A stretch of DNA of 21,372 nt from JAUIHN01 sp964556075. Lineage in GTDB: Bacteria > Patescibacteriota > Saccharimonadia > Saccharimonadales > Saccharimonadaceae. The notes beneath the pieces are model-generated. The model had not been told where the DNA came from. It worked only from the letters and a program-made list of their open reading frames with translations, and did no database searches. Where the stretch lies: the NCBI GenBank assembly GCA_964556075.1, contig CAZKUV010000007.1, positions 1-21,372 on the forward strand, written 5' to 3'. This document shows positions 7,350-15,260 of the stretch, in pieces (within the stretch, counting starts at the first letter, position 1; every line of letters begins with the position of its first letter). The translations under genes were made by a program, and so were the position numbers.

Positions 7350-7378
7350 TTGACATTTTTACTAATTTAGTGTACTGT
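7350..7378 (+). promoter_or_regulatory. Sigma-70 promoter of the glucosidase-like gene
   Basis: TTGACA (7350-7355) and TACTGT (7373-7378) are spaced by 17 bases. The predicted leader is about 20 bases and lacks a Shine-Dalgarno before the ATG at 7406. Confidence 0.55.
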
Positions 7379-7405
7379 TGCAGTAGACAAGTAACAAAAA
7401 CAAAC

Positions 7406-9001
7406 ATGGCAAAAAACTCGCTCTCATCACCTGTTTCAGTCCGTTCGTTAGCACCACTCACCCGACCTGGGTTACGTCTGTCTCGGCACGAAAAAATTGT
7501 TTCCATTCGCCACAATCGTACGCTGGCTACCGCTAATCGACAGCGCGCCGTCTCCCCTCTACTCGCCCTCGTAACACTCACTCATGGATTCACCCAACCA
7601 ATCAGGGCAGCGACCGTGACGCGAAAAAACCGCCACATAACCGGACTCAACTTATACGACGCCTTTTTTCCAAGAGACGCCCATATCGTAGCGACGTTCT
7701 TGAGAGATACCCACCCTGAACTCACTAAAGCCACCGTTCTGGAGAGTCTCCATTATACGGGTATCAAAGACAACTTGCGTGGTCCAGGGTTAAAAGACGA
7801 GCAGGAGGTCGGCAAAGTGCCGCATGAGATTCGCGACCCCGAGCGCGATCCGATTGCCCGTCAACTCACAGCGAAGAAAGACTGGGGCTGGCCGTACTAC
7901 GGCGCCATCGACACTACAGGCAAAAATATCAATGCCATAGCCTATCTAGTCGAGCACGACGGGGTGGACTTCCTCAAGACGACCTACCTTGGGCAGGATG
8001 GGGGCATGCACACCGTCGAGGAAGGGCTGCGCAGCCACGTCAATTGGCTCCGTCGTAGAATGGACTTCAATCCGGAAGGGCTGATTGAGATGCTTTGGAT
8101 AAATCCTAAGCACCATGCCAACCAAACCTGGTCCGATTCACCTGACGCATTCCACCACGCCGACGGCTCGTGGCCTTCGCACTACCCGTCAAAAAATCTC
8201 GGTGTCGCTAGTCTTGAGCATCAGGCTGAAACCTACGACGCGCTCGTTAACGCAGCCGAAATATATGAGCGACTATTAAAGCGAACACGCGGTCGAAAGC
8301 GGGCGTATTTGAAGGACGAAATTGCCGACCTCTTGGCAAGAGCCGAAAAATTAAAACGGGTCATTATGAGTGAGTTCTGGGTTGAGGACTCGAGTCGGCA
8401 CGGAGGATTCTTCGCCCGTGGCACTGATCGCGATTCGAATGGTCGATTGCGCCCATTCGCCATTCGTTCGTCAGACATGGGACACGTTCTTAACTCTCGG
8501 ATTTTGGACGGCGACGATCCTGAGATCGTGAAAAAACGCGAAGCGGTCGTTCGCAACCTCTTTTCTCCTGAAATGCTGTGCGCGAGTGGCATTAGAACGC
8601 TTTCATCCGACTCACGGAGATACTATAAGGACAGATATCATAATGGTGCCTCTTGGCCATGGGTTACCTATTTCATCTCGCTCGGACTTGAACGGCACGG
8701 CTACTACGGACTCGCCCGAGAATTGAAGAAGCGAATTATACAGCTCTACCGAGATACCAAGCTCCTTCCGGAATTCGTAAGCGGTAGTGATGATTCGACA
8801 GAGCGAATGATTACTGACACGATTATGGTGCATGATCCGACCGCGCCAGAGCGTCTCTATGCCATCTGCCAACCCGCCCAGGAAATCCAAGCTTGGACAG
8901 CGGCCGCGGTTCTTGCGATAAAGAACGATGACAAACGGCATCACACATCAAGTTCGCTCAGGTCTCAACTAGAGCGTGAAATTTTGCCGACATTGCTGTA
9001 G
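7406..9001 (+). CDS. Amylo-alpha-1,6-glucosidase-like glycoside hydrolase
   Basis: The protein is 531 aa. It shows the (alpha/alpha)6-barrel signature series of glycogen-debranching-type glucosidases in the right order: FFPRDAH (87-93), KVPHEIR (137-143), PYYGAIDTT (163-171), NQTWSDSPD (239-247) followed by HADGSWP, then YHNGASWPW and a late QAWTAAAV. In the family, acidic residues in these motifs hydrolyse alpha-1,6 branch glucose from glycogen or limit dextrin. The exact substrate here is inference. About 80 residues precede the first motif: basic, with one hydrophobic patch (PLLALVTLTHGF) but no clean signal peptide, so localisation is uncertain. ATG at 7406 was chosen because it follows the promoter; an upstream in-frame start would overlap it. 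Released glucose could feed the zwf/pgl route encoded nearby. Confidence 0.8.
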   Translation: MAKNSLSSPVSVRSLAPLTRPGLRLSRHEKIVSIRHNRTLATANRQRAVSPLLALVTLTHGFTQPIRAATVTRKNRHITGLNLYDAFFPRDAHIVATFLRDTHPELTKATVLESLHYTGIKDNLRGPGLKDEQEVGKVPHEIRDPERDPIARQLTAKKDWGWPYYGAIDTTGKNINAIAYLVEHDGVDFLKTTYLGQDGGMHTVEEGLRSHVNWLRRRMDFNPEGLIEMLWINPKHHANQTWSDSPDAFHHADGSWPSHYPSKNLGVASLEHQAETYDALVNAAEIYERLLKRTRGRKRAYLKDEIADLLARAEKLKRVIMSEFWVEDSSRHGGFFARGTDRDSNGRLRPFAIRSSDMGHVLNSRILDGDDPEIVKKREAVVRNLFSPEMLCASGIRTLSSDSRRYYKDRYHNGASWPWVTYFISLGLERHGYYGLARELKKRIIQLYRDTKLLPEFVSGSDDSTERMITDTIMVHDPTAPERLYAICQPAQEIQAWTAAAVLAIKNDDKRHHTSSSLRSQLEREILPTLL

Positions 9002-9002
9002 C

Positions 9003-10655
9003 CTACATCTTCTCGGGAGCGTCAATGCCAAGCAGCTCTAGACCGCTTTTAAGCTTGCCGGCATAACAGCTAACAAGCCAAAGTCTGATTGACTCACGCT
9101 CATCGCCGATAACCCTGTTATGCTCGTAAAACGAATTGAATTCCTGAGCGAGCTCATATAGATATGTCGCAATATGATGCGGCAGTAATTCTTCCGTAGC
9201 TCGCTCCACCGTTTCCTTGAATTCGGATAACTTTCTAAGCAACTTGCGCTCACCTGGCTGCAGCTCTTCAGGACGACGCGAAGACTTATCACTTTTTGCA
9301 AGGATACTACGTGCCCTGGCGTGGGCGTATTGCAGATAAGGACCGCTACTTCCCTCGAGCGCAACCGACTCTTTCGGGTCGTAGATGATATCCCCACCGA
9401 TACGAGTCTTAGAGAACGCGTATTTGATGGCGGCAAGCACGGTGCTTTCGGTCGTTTCCCTGCCGGTTTCTTTGGCCGCCCGACGTGCGGCTTCGATAAT
9501 CTCAAGCGCGGTAATACCGTTACCCTTCCTGGAGCTTATCTTTACCCCACCCTGCATTTTCACTACCCCGTGGGTCAGATGTCGAGTTCTATCGGCTGCC
9601 TCCGGAGCGAATTCCCTAATACTGGCGATTACCACCTGCATGTATTGGGCTTGTTCGTTCGCGGTGATAATAATCGATTCGTCGAATCCGTAATCTCGCC
9701 ATTTGGTAAGCGACAGTCCAACATCCTTCGCTTCGTAGGTTGGCAAACCTTCAGAGTTAATAAAGACACGGGTGTGCAACCCAACCTTCTCCCCTTCGTA
9801 TACGACCGCGCCATCGCTTTCTTTGTAAACGCCCCTGGCGAGTTGCTCGCGCACGGTTTCGAGTCCCAGCTGAGTCACCTCACTCTCCGGAATGTAGCGA
9901 TCGAATGGCTCGACTTCTAGCTGGGTATAAAGAGTATCGAAATAATCGTAGCTCCACTGTCTTGTTGTCCAATAGATTCGAGCGAAGGGAGATTCGGTAT
10001 CCTGATCAGAATGAAGCGCGTACACTCGCTTATTTGTCGCAACAATTTCTTGACGAGCGATTTCATCCTCTTCGTAGGCGGTATTGCCTTCAACATACCG
10101 CTCGCCGAGCCATGTTGGTCGTTCAGATTCCGGAATATTGGCAAGCTTATCTGGCAATTCCCCGCCGAGCTTCCTGAGTATAGCCCACATGCTCTTTCCG
10201 ACATGCAGCCCGACATCACCGCCGAAATTAAGCCGAACCGTCTTCGCGCCTGCGTTCTCAATGAGTCGCGAAATCGAGTCTCCCACTAGTGTCGTATACA
10301 GATGTCCGGCGTGTAGCGGCTTGAAAGGATTCGGATCGGAATACTCGACAAGAACCGTTTTCCCCTCAAGCGAGCGTTCAGGGTGAGTTTCGGCCAACTC
10401 AATAAGAGCCGTATCCGCCAGTCTGACATTAATAAATCCCGGACCTGCGACGCTCACGTCGGCGAATTCACCGGTTTCTCGGAGCTTGTCAGCAACTTCC
10501 TCAGCAATTTCGCGCGGATTCTTTCCAAGTGGTCTGGCCAGCTGTAATGCGACGTTGGTCGCATAGTCGCCAAATTGTTCATCCGGACGCGCCAATACTA
10601 CCTGAGCGTCAGTATCGAACAGTTCCCGAATTACGTGAGCTATCTTCTTATCCAT
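9003..10655 (-). CDS. argS: Arginyl-tRNA synthetase
   Basis: The protein is 550 aa, a standard class I ArgRS. It begins with an Arg-tRNA synthetase N-terminal domain (about 1-85, with FGDYATNVALQLA). The Rossmann fold follows with the HIGH-type motif HAGH (115-118) in DPNPFKPLHAGHLYTT, then GDVGLHVGKSMW, and the KMSKS-loop equivalent KISSRKGN (372-379). The C-terminal DALR anticodon-binding domain is about 435-550 (GPYLQYAHARARSIL, then LLGIDAPEKM). It charges tRNA-Arg with arginine using ATP. Its ATG lies 7 bases after an extended -10 box, so the mRNA should be leaderless. Its stop is one base away from that of the convergent hydrolase gene. Confidence 0.97.
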   Translation of the reverse strand: MDKKIAHVIRELFDTDAQVVLARPDEQFGDYATNVALQLARPLGKNPREIAEEVADKLRETGEFADVSVAGPGFINVRLADTALIELAETHPERSLEGKTVLVEYSDPNPFKPLHAGHLYTTLVGDSISRLIENAGAKTVRLNFGGDVGLHVGKSMWAILRKLGGELPDKLANIPESERPTWLGERYVEGNTAYEEDEIARQEIVATNKRVYALHSDQDTESPFARIYWTTRQWSYDYFDTLYTQLEVEPFDRYIPESEVTQLGLETVREQLARGVYKESDGAVVYEGEKVGLHTRVFINSEGLPTYEAKDVGLSLTKWRDYGFDESIIITANEQAQYMQVVIASIREFAPEAADRTRHLTHGVVKMQGGVKISSRKGNGITALEIIEAARRAAKETGRETTESTVLAAIKYAFSKTRIGGDIIYDPKESVALEGSSGPYLQYAHARARSILAKSDKSSRRPEELQPGERKLLRKLSEFKETVERATEELLPHHIATYLYELAQEFNSFYEHNRVIGDERESIRLWLVSCYAGKLKSGLELLGIDAPEKM

Positions 10656-10662
10656 TCTTTGA

Positions 10663-10668
10663 ATTATA
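10663..10668 (-). promoter_or_regulatory. Extended -10 box of argS, leaderless
   Basis: TATAAT preceded by TGG on the minus strand and 7 bases before the argS ATG. It is one of the clearest leaderless promoters in the window. Confidence 0.65.
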
Positions 10669-10713
10669 CCACTACTGGGGGTAATCCGTTGTGGAAGGGA
10701 TTTCAGATAGCGG

Positions 10714-10719
10714 TATACT
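10714..10719 (+). promoter_or_regulatory. -10 box of pgl, leaderless
   Basis: TATACT followed by 6 bases and the ATG at 10726. No good -35 box or TG extension was seen. Confidence 0.55.
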
Positions 10720-10725
10720 GTAGGT

Positions 10726-11376
10726 ATGAACTATGTTCAAATACAGACACTCGACCCTGCTATTGATTACGCTTCATGTGTCCTGTCATCGCATCTCCTC
10801 TCTGGGGAGCGGGTCGTATGGCTGCTTTCTGGTGGATCCGCGATAGACCTTGAAGTCCGAATTGCTCAAAAACTACAAACCCTTGACCTGACGCGCCTAC
10901 GGGTCGGGATGGTAGATGAACGCTATGGTCCAGCAGGCCGCAAAGATGAAAATTATGTTCAATTGATGAATGCGTACTTTCCACTATATATCGACAGAAT
11001 CCTTACCAACAATTCCCCTGAAGCAACAGCTAAGACATTTGGAAAACGAATTAATCGAGCACTAGATGAAGCTGACTTCTCCTTCGGTATCTTCGGAATC
11101 GGCCGAGACGGTCATACAGCTGGAATAAAACCAAATTCGCCCGCCGCAACCAGTACCGAGACGGCGGTATATTACGAATCGGATGACTATCGACGAATCA
11201 CCCTCACCCCGCAGACAATCCGGCGGCTTGACGAGGTTATAGTCTACGCCGTAGGACATGAAAAAATCGATACTCTCAGGGCACTACTGCGTACAGAAAT
11301 TCCTATAGTTAATCAGCCAGCACAAGCATTAAAAGAAGTCGCGAATTGCACTCTTTATATAGACACTCATTTCTAA
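10726..11376 (+). CDS. pgl: 6-phosphogluconolactonase
   Basis: The protein is 216 aa, close to the usual 230-240 for the Pgl/DevB type. Motifs: LSGGS (34-38) in the sugar-phosphate-isomerase-like nucleotide fold, VDERYG (63-68), KDENY, and GIGRDGHTAGIKP (124-136) with the catalytic His130 equivalent; a late VIVYAVGHEK segment follows. It hydrolyses 6-phosphoglucono-delta-lactone to 6-phosphogluconate, the second step of the oxidative pentose phosphate pathway. It is a separate transcription unit, about 2.2 kb from zwf on the opposite strand rather than in an operon with it. No gnd gene is visible in this window. The start is fixed by the -10 box 6 bases upstream. Confidence 0.92.
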   Translation: MNYVQIQTLDPAIDYASCVLSSHLLSGERVVWLLSGGSAIDLEVRIAQKLQTLDLTRLRVGMVDERYGPAGRKDENYVQLMNAYFPLYIDRILTNNSPEATAKTFGKRINRALDEADFSFGIFGIGRDGHTAGIKPNSPAATSTETAVYYESDDYRRITLTPQTIRRLDEVIVYAVGHEKIDTLRALLRTEIPIVNQPAQALKEVANCTLYIDTHF

Positions 11377-11390
11377 CATTACAGACTTGC

Positions 11391-11396
11391 TATACT
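11391..11396 (+). promoter_or_regulatory. Extended -10 box of the type IV pilin, leaderless
   Basis: TATACT preceded by TGC and followed after 6 bases by the ATG at 11403, only 14 bases after the pgl stop. The pilin is therefore independently transcribed from a leaderless mRNA. Confidence 0.6.
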
Positions 11397-11402
11397 AAAA
11401 GC

Positions 11403-11921
11403 ATGAGAAAAAGCACAAGCGGCTTCACTATCGTCGAACTGCTCATAGTCATCGTTGTCATCGCAATTCTAGCGGCAATCTCAGTCGTTGCCTATACTGG
11501 TATTCAGACAAGAGCCAGAGCATCTGCAATCATAAGCGACCTAAAGGCAACCGAGAAAGCCCTCAAAGCCTATAAAATCGCGAGTGGAGCAGGCAACTGG
11601 TGGATTGACACTAGTCCAGAGCTTACCGGGAATGGAAACCCGCAAATTAGTTCAATCATCTCAGCCCAAGCGGAATTTCGTAACTTTCTTCAAAAAGCTC
11701 CCTCTGCCGATGGTCTAGGCGCCCCGACCGGATGGTTCTATGATTACGATAACGATACGTACAACGGGTGCGGCACCGGGGTAGGAGGAGTTAATATCGC
11801 CATTCAGGGCGCGACGTCCACCAACCTGATGCAGGCCATCGACGATGCCATGGACGATGGAAATCTATCGTGCGGCAAACTCAGATACGGCGGTGGTTAT
11901 TTCTTGTACAATATCGAGTAA
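11403..11921 (+). CDS. Type IV pilin (prepilin with class III signal)
   Basis: The protein is 172 aa. A short basic leader MRKSTSG precedes the cleavage site, then FTIVELLIVIVVIAILAAIS, with Glu at mature position 5 and a long hydrophobic helix: a textbook prepilin-peptidase substrate. A helical spine (ISDLKATEKALKAYKIAS) and a small globular domain with two cysteines (GCGTG and LSCGK) follow. Such pilins assemble into thin surface fibres used for adhesion and twitching, and in Saccharibacteria for host contact; the role here is inferred. The ATG at 11403 gives the standard 7-residue leader and lies 6 bases after the -10 box; an earlier in-frame start would lie inside pgl. It converges on pyrG with 13 bases between them. 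Confidence 0.92.
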   Translation: MRKSTSGFTIVELLIVIVVIAILAAISVVAYTGIQTRARASAIISDLKATEKALKAYKIASGAGNWWIDTSPELTGNGNPQISSIISAQAEFRNFLQKAPSADGLGAPTGWFYDYDNDTYNGCGTGVGGVNIAIQGATSTNLMQAIDDAMDDGNLSCGKLRYGGGYFLYNIE

Positions 11922-11934
11922 AAATGTATCACTA

Positions 11935-13512
11935 TCAACTTTTAATAGCATTGATCAACCCGACAAACAGCGGATGCGGATTTGTCGGACGACTCTTAAA
12001 TTCAGGGTGAGCCTGAGTGGCAACAAAATAGGGATGATTGGTTCCTTCGACAAACTCCACCAACTTCCCGTCAGGAGAGGCACCAGAAATAGTTAATCCT
12101 CCCTTTTCAATCTCCTGTACGAATGTCTGGTTCACTTCGTAACGATGACGGTGTCGTTCGACAACATCCTCACTTCCATAAAGACCTGCGACAATCGAGC
12201 CGGCCTTCAGTTTTGCCGGATAATTGCCAAGGCGCATCGTTCCTCCAGTCGATTCCTTACCTTCCTGACCTTCCATTAGATATACCACGTTCGACTTGGT
12301 GTCGCTAAACTCGGTGCTATTCGCGTCGATTAACCCTGCCCTGCGCGCGGCAGCGATGACCGCGACTTGCAGGCCGAGACAAAGTCCGAGATACGGCACG
12401 TTGTTCTCGAGAGCGTAGCGAGCAGCTGCAACTTTACCTTCAACACCCCTAGATCCGAATCCACCCGGCACCACAAGCGCATCGACGGTTTTAAAATTTT
12501 CGTCTCCGGCGGTTTCTGCGTTAATCCAATGTATCTTTATTCCGACATTATTATGCCAAGCGGCAGCTTTCAGCGCTTCCAGGACGGAAATATATGTGTC
12601 CTCGTTATCCATGTATTTAGCGACAAGCCCGACTTGTACCGTTCGGTCATGCGCCGAAGTCTGGTGTTTAATAATTTCTTCCCACGCAGAAAAATCCGGT
12701 GCTGCTTCAAGCCCAGAAAACTTGCTAAGCAACTTATGGAGACCGTTACTAGCGACGGCGAGCGGTACGCGGTATACCGTATCGGCATTCGGCATTAAAA
12801 GCACGCTCTCCCTTGGAACCCCACCGAAAAGGCTAATTTTATCCGCGACGCTATCTGGCGCCCTTTCGTCTGTCCGGACGACAACGGCGTCAGGCACGAT
12901 ACCGAAACCTCGTAAATCGGCTAAGGCGTTCTGTGCTGGCTTAGTCTTAAACTCTTTGCTCGTTCCAATAAACGGGACATAGACCACATGAATAAATAGT
13001 GTGTTTTCACGCCCGACTTTATACGCCAATTCGCGGATAGCCTCGACAAAGCTCAGCCCTTCATAGTCCCCGACCGTACCGCCAATTTCAACGATATGGA
13101 TATCGCTTCCCTCCGCAGCGTCGGTAATTGCGTCTTGAATCGCCCCAGTCAGATGAGGAACCAACTGGACCGTCTTTCCGCCAAATTTTCCTGCTCGCTC
13201 GTTCGCGATTAGTTCCGACAGAAGTCGACCAGCGAGCGTGGTACTCTTCCTTGTCAGCTCGATATCTAGAAACCGTTCGTAATGTCCGAGGTCGAGGTCT
13301 GTCTCTGCTCCATCCTTAGTCACGAAACACTCACCGTGCTCTGCAGGATTAAGCAAACCGGCGTCGACATTCAGATAGGGATCGCATTTCTGTATGGAAA
13401 CATTCGCGCCTTTGGCTTTAAGAACGGCACCGATACTGGCAGCTGTAATACCCTTACCGACGCCCGATAATACTCCACCCGTAACAAAGATATACTTTTG
13501 TTTTGCTCCCAT
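11935..13512 (-). CDS. pyrG: CTP synthase
   Basis: The protein is 525 aa. The N-terminal amidoligase domain opens KYIFVTGGVLSGVGKG and carries CDPYLNVDAG, EHGECFVTKDGAETDLDLGH and VEIGGTVGDYE. The class I glutaminase domain contains the nucleophile in YLGLCLGLQ (C378) and the His-Glu pair in AQAHPEF (H502, E504). It makes CTP from UTP, ATP and glutamine in the cytoplasm. Small departures from the usual sequence include GVLSGVGKG where most have GVVSSLGKG, and DAGLLNP where most have DPGTMSP. I prefer the ATG at 13512 over the in-frame ATG at 13527 because GGGAG lies 8 bases before it and MGAKQKYIFVTGG matches the family N-terminus. Confidence 0.96.
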   Translation of the reverse strand: MGAKQKYIFVTGGVLSGVGKGITAASIGAVLKAKGANVSIQKCDPYLNVDAGLLNPAEHGECFVTKDGAETDLDLGHYERFLDIELTRKSTTLAGRLLSELIANERAGKFGGKTVQLVPHLTGAIQDAITDAAEGSDIHIVEIGGTVGDYEGLSFVEAIRELAYKVGRENTLFIHVVYVPFIGTSKEFKTKPAQNALADLRGFGIVPDAVVVRTDERAPDSVADKISLFGGVPRESVLLMPNADTVYRVPLAVASNGLHKLLSKFSGLEAAPDFSAWEEIIKHQTSAHDRTVQVGLVAKYMDNEDTYISVLEALKAAAWHNNVGIKIHWINAETAGDENFKTVDALVVPGGFGSRGVEGKVAAARYALENNVPYLGLCLGLQVAVIAAARRAGLIDANSTEFSDTKSNVVYLMEGQEGKESTGGTMRLGNYPAKLKAGSIVAGLYGSEDVVERHRHRYEVNQTFVQEIEKGGLTISGASPDGKLVEFVEGTNHPYFVATQAHPEFKSRPTNPHPLFVGLINAIKS

Positions 13513-13538
13513 GTTTGTTTCTCCCATTACGGGATTTA

Positions 13539-13544
13539 ATTATA
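13539..13544 (-). promoter_or_regulatory. Extended -10 box of pyrG
   Basis: TATAAT preceded by TGG on the minus strand. The expected start near 13532 leaves a leader of about 20 bases with a GGGAG ribosome-binding site before the ATG at 13512. If the ATG at 13527 were used the mRNA would be almost leaderless. Confidence 0.6.
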
Positions 13545-13590
13545 CCATGCCCGGCTACCGAAAAGCACCATATCTAGAGCTACTTGTTGT

Positions 13591-14877
13591 CTATTCTACG
13601 CTACTATCCACAATCTGTTGCATAGTAGTCCCTTTTTGGTATAGCGGGAGCGGCGAATTTTCTAGCCCCCACGAGTCAAGTAGTGGCTGAAGAATCTCCC
13701 AGCTGCACAGTACCTCCGAGCTAGTAGTAAAAAGACTTTTTTCGCTTCGAATCGCATCCACGAGCACCTGCTCATAGGCGTCAGGAAATATCGTGTCCTG
13801 TGGAAACGTTAGTTCCAAACGACGCGGCTCGAATAGTCGTTCATAGCCTGGACGTTTCGTAAAGACCTCGATATCTATTCCTTCGTTCGGTTGGATACGA
13901 AAGATGATAGTATTACTTTGCGCCTCGTGTACTTTTTTTAAGTGAATTCGGATTTCGGTCGTCTTTTCCGCCAACGCCTTGCCTGTCGTAAGACGAATCG
14001 GCACGTCGAGCCACCGCGGTTGGTTCGACTTAAGTTCCAGGCTCACGAAAGTTTCGGTCAGACTTCCTGGATTTTCCGCTTCTTCCTGATATCCCTCGTA
14101 TTGCGCTCTATATGCCCGCTTCGGATCTGCTGGCTCTATATATTCGAGGGCTTTCAGACGCAAATCTGGGAGTTGCTCCCAGTCAAAATCCGTAGGTATG
14201 TCCATCAAGGTCAGCGCGAGCAACTGCATGAGATGTCCTTGCACGACGTCTCTAAGCGCGCCAGTCTGCTCATAGAACTGACCTCTACCCTCAATGCCGA
14301 TTGACTCGCTTGCTACTATCTCGATTCGCTCGATGAAGTTGCTGTTCCAGATGTTTCCAAAAAGCGCATTACGTCCGCGGAACGCCACCATATTCTGAGC
14401 CATTTCTTTAGCCAGATAGTGATCGATGCGGTAAAGCTGATCTTCCTCATAGTATCTGGCTGTTCTGGCGATAAATTCCCTAGCCGACTCAACATCAACA
14501 CCGAACGGTTTCTCGTACAAAATTTTTACGTTCGAGGAAGTAATTCCCGCTTCGCCCATGAAATCGACAATCTGCGCTGCCGCGCTCGGTGGTACCGCGA
14601 GATAAACAAGTAATTGCTCTCCGTCACTAGGAGCTATCACGCTCTTCAGTCTGCTATACTCTACGGCATCAGCTAGATTCATAGTGTGGATACTGAGAGA
14701 TCTCACCAGGTTGAGATGCTCACCTAGGAGTTCTCGAAGGTGGATGTCTCGACGAGATACGCCGATTATTTCAAGGTCGCTAAAGTCATCTGATGCGGCG
14801 ATCTTAGCCAACGCCGGTAGCAGTTTACGCTGGCTTAAATCACCGGTAATCCCGAAAATGAGGAGCCTCGTCTTCAT
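13591..14877 (-). CDS. zwf: Glucose-6-phosphate 1-dehydrogenase
   Basis: The protein is 428 aa, shorter than the usual 480-510. The N-terminal Rossmann domain has GITGDLSQRKLLPAL (9-23) and VSRRD, suggesting NADP binding. The substrate-binding segment EKPFG (122-126) and the signature RIDHYLAKE (150-158) with the phosphate-binding His are present. So is the second histidine region TGALRDVVQGHLMQLL. It oxidises glucose-6-phosphate to 6-phosphogluconolactone, producing NADPH, the electron source for ribonucleotide reduction encoded next door. The shortness comes from trimmed loops; no key motif is absent. The ATG at 14877 is 7 bases after a TAGTAT box, so it is probably leaderless. Confidence 0.95.
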   Translation of the reverse strand: MKTRLLIFGITGDLSQRKLLPALAKIAASDDFSDLEIIGVSRRDIHLRELLGEHLNLVRSLSIHTMNLADAVEYSRLKSVIAPSDGEQLLVYLAVPPSAAAQIVDFMGEAGITSSNVKILYEKPFGVDVESAREFIARTARYYEEDQLYRIDHYLAKEMAQNMVAFRGRNALFGNIWNSNFIERIEIVASESIGIEGRGQFYEQTGALRDVVQGHLMQLLALTLMDIPTDFDWEQLPDLRLKALEYIEPADPKRAYRAQYEGYQEEAENPGSLTETFVSLELKSNQPRWLDVPIRLTTGKALAEKTTEIRIHLKKVHEAQSNTIIFRIQPNEGIDIEVFTKRPGYERLFEPRRLELTFPQDTIFPDAYEQVLVDAIRSEKSLFTTSSEVLCSWEILQPLLDSWGLENSPLPLYQKGTTMQQIVDSSVE

Positions 14878-14884
14878 ATCTTCT

Positions 14885-14890
14885 ATACTA
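14885..14890 (-). promoter_or_regulatory. -10 box of zwf, leaderless
   Basis: TAGTAT with TG directly upstream, 7 bases before the zwf ATG on the minus strand. An overlapping TATAGA at 14882-14887 is an alternative but sits only 4 bases from the ATG. Confidence 0.45.
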
Positions 14891-14958
14891 CACTACCCCT
14901 CATAAGATAGCTTTGAGTAGCACCGGGTCATCTCATTGACAGAGAGTGGTGAGACACG

Positions 14959-14989
14959 AAAAAGAGCCCGTCTCTCAAAGGCTCTTTTC
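14959..14989 (-). terminator. Intrinsic terminator after the RNR-tail mini-gene
   Basis: A 9-bp stem (14960-14968 pairing with 14980-14988, AAAAGAGCC/GGCTCTTTT) with an 11-base loop. On the minus strand it ends in five T. It lies 23 bases beyond the stop of the 57-codon gene. It separates that gene from zwf and shows the mini-gene ends its own transcript. Confidence 0.8.
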
Positions 14990-15011
14990 TTTTGCGCTAC
15001 GTGAGTTTTAA

Positions 15012-15185
15012 TTACTGGCAACCATCGCACATTGTCAGTTCAGCAGGATCAAGCGGGACTGGAGCTACACCCTTTTTAGCCGCTTCTTCGTTTGCTTGCG
15101 CCTGAGCGTTCTGCATCGCCTGCTCAATTGCGGACAGTTTTTCTTCCAGTGTCATGTCGTCTGAGATAATTTGTGATGCGTTCAT
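15012..15185 (-). CDS. 57-aa protein with a class I RNR-type CxxCQ tail (proposed trans-acting NrdA tail)
   Basis: A short gene of 57 codons. The N-terminal 37 residues are acidic and helix-prone (MTLEEKLSAIEQAMQNAQAQ). A flexible GVAPVPLDPAEL linker follows, and the protein ends in TMCDGCQ. A C-terminal CxxC, often followed by Gln, is the mobile redox tail of class I RNR alpha subunits; the NrdA encoded upstream lacks one. It is supported as a real gene by GGGGGAG 6 bases before the ATG at 15185, by its own promoter (-10 TATAAT at 15261-15266), by flanking NrdR-box-like sites, and by a terminator right after the stop. I infer that it re-reduces the NrdA active site in trans. Alternatives are a small thiol donor or an RNR regulator. 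I know of no characterised example. Confidence 0.85.
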   Translation of the reverse strand: MNASQIISDDMTLEEKLSAIEQAMQNAQAQANEEAAKKGVAPVPLDPAELTMCDGCQ

Positions 15186-15232
15186 TATTCTCTCCCCCTT
15201 ATACCCTCTTGTGCTAATTTGTGATTTGTTTG

Positions 15233-15248
15233 TTTATATATGTAGCGC
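15233..15248. promoter_or_regulatory. NrdR-box-like site, downstream half of pair (mini-gene promoter)
   Basis: TTTATATATGTAGCGC; 9 of 16 positions match the NrdR consensus as I recall it (acaCwAtATaTwGtgt), mainly in the right half. It lies just after the predicted transcription start, 33 bases from its partner at 15266. It shares ATATGTAGCG with the box at 19411 in the nrdA promoter. Confidence 0.6.
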
Positions 15249-15260
15249 TTACGTTTATAG

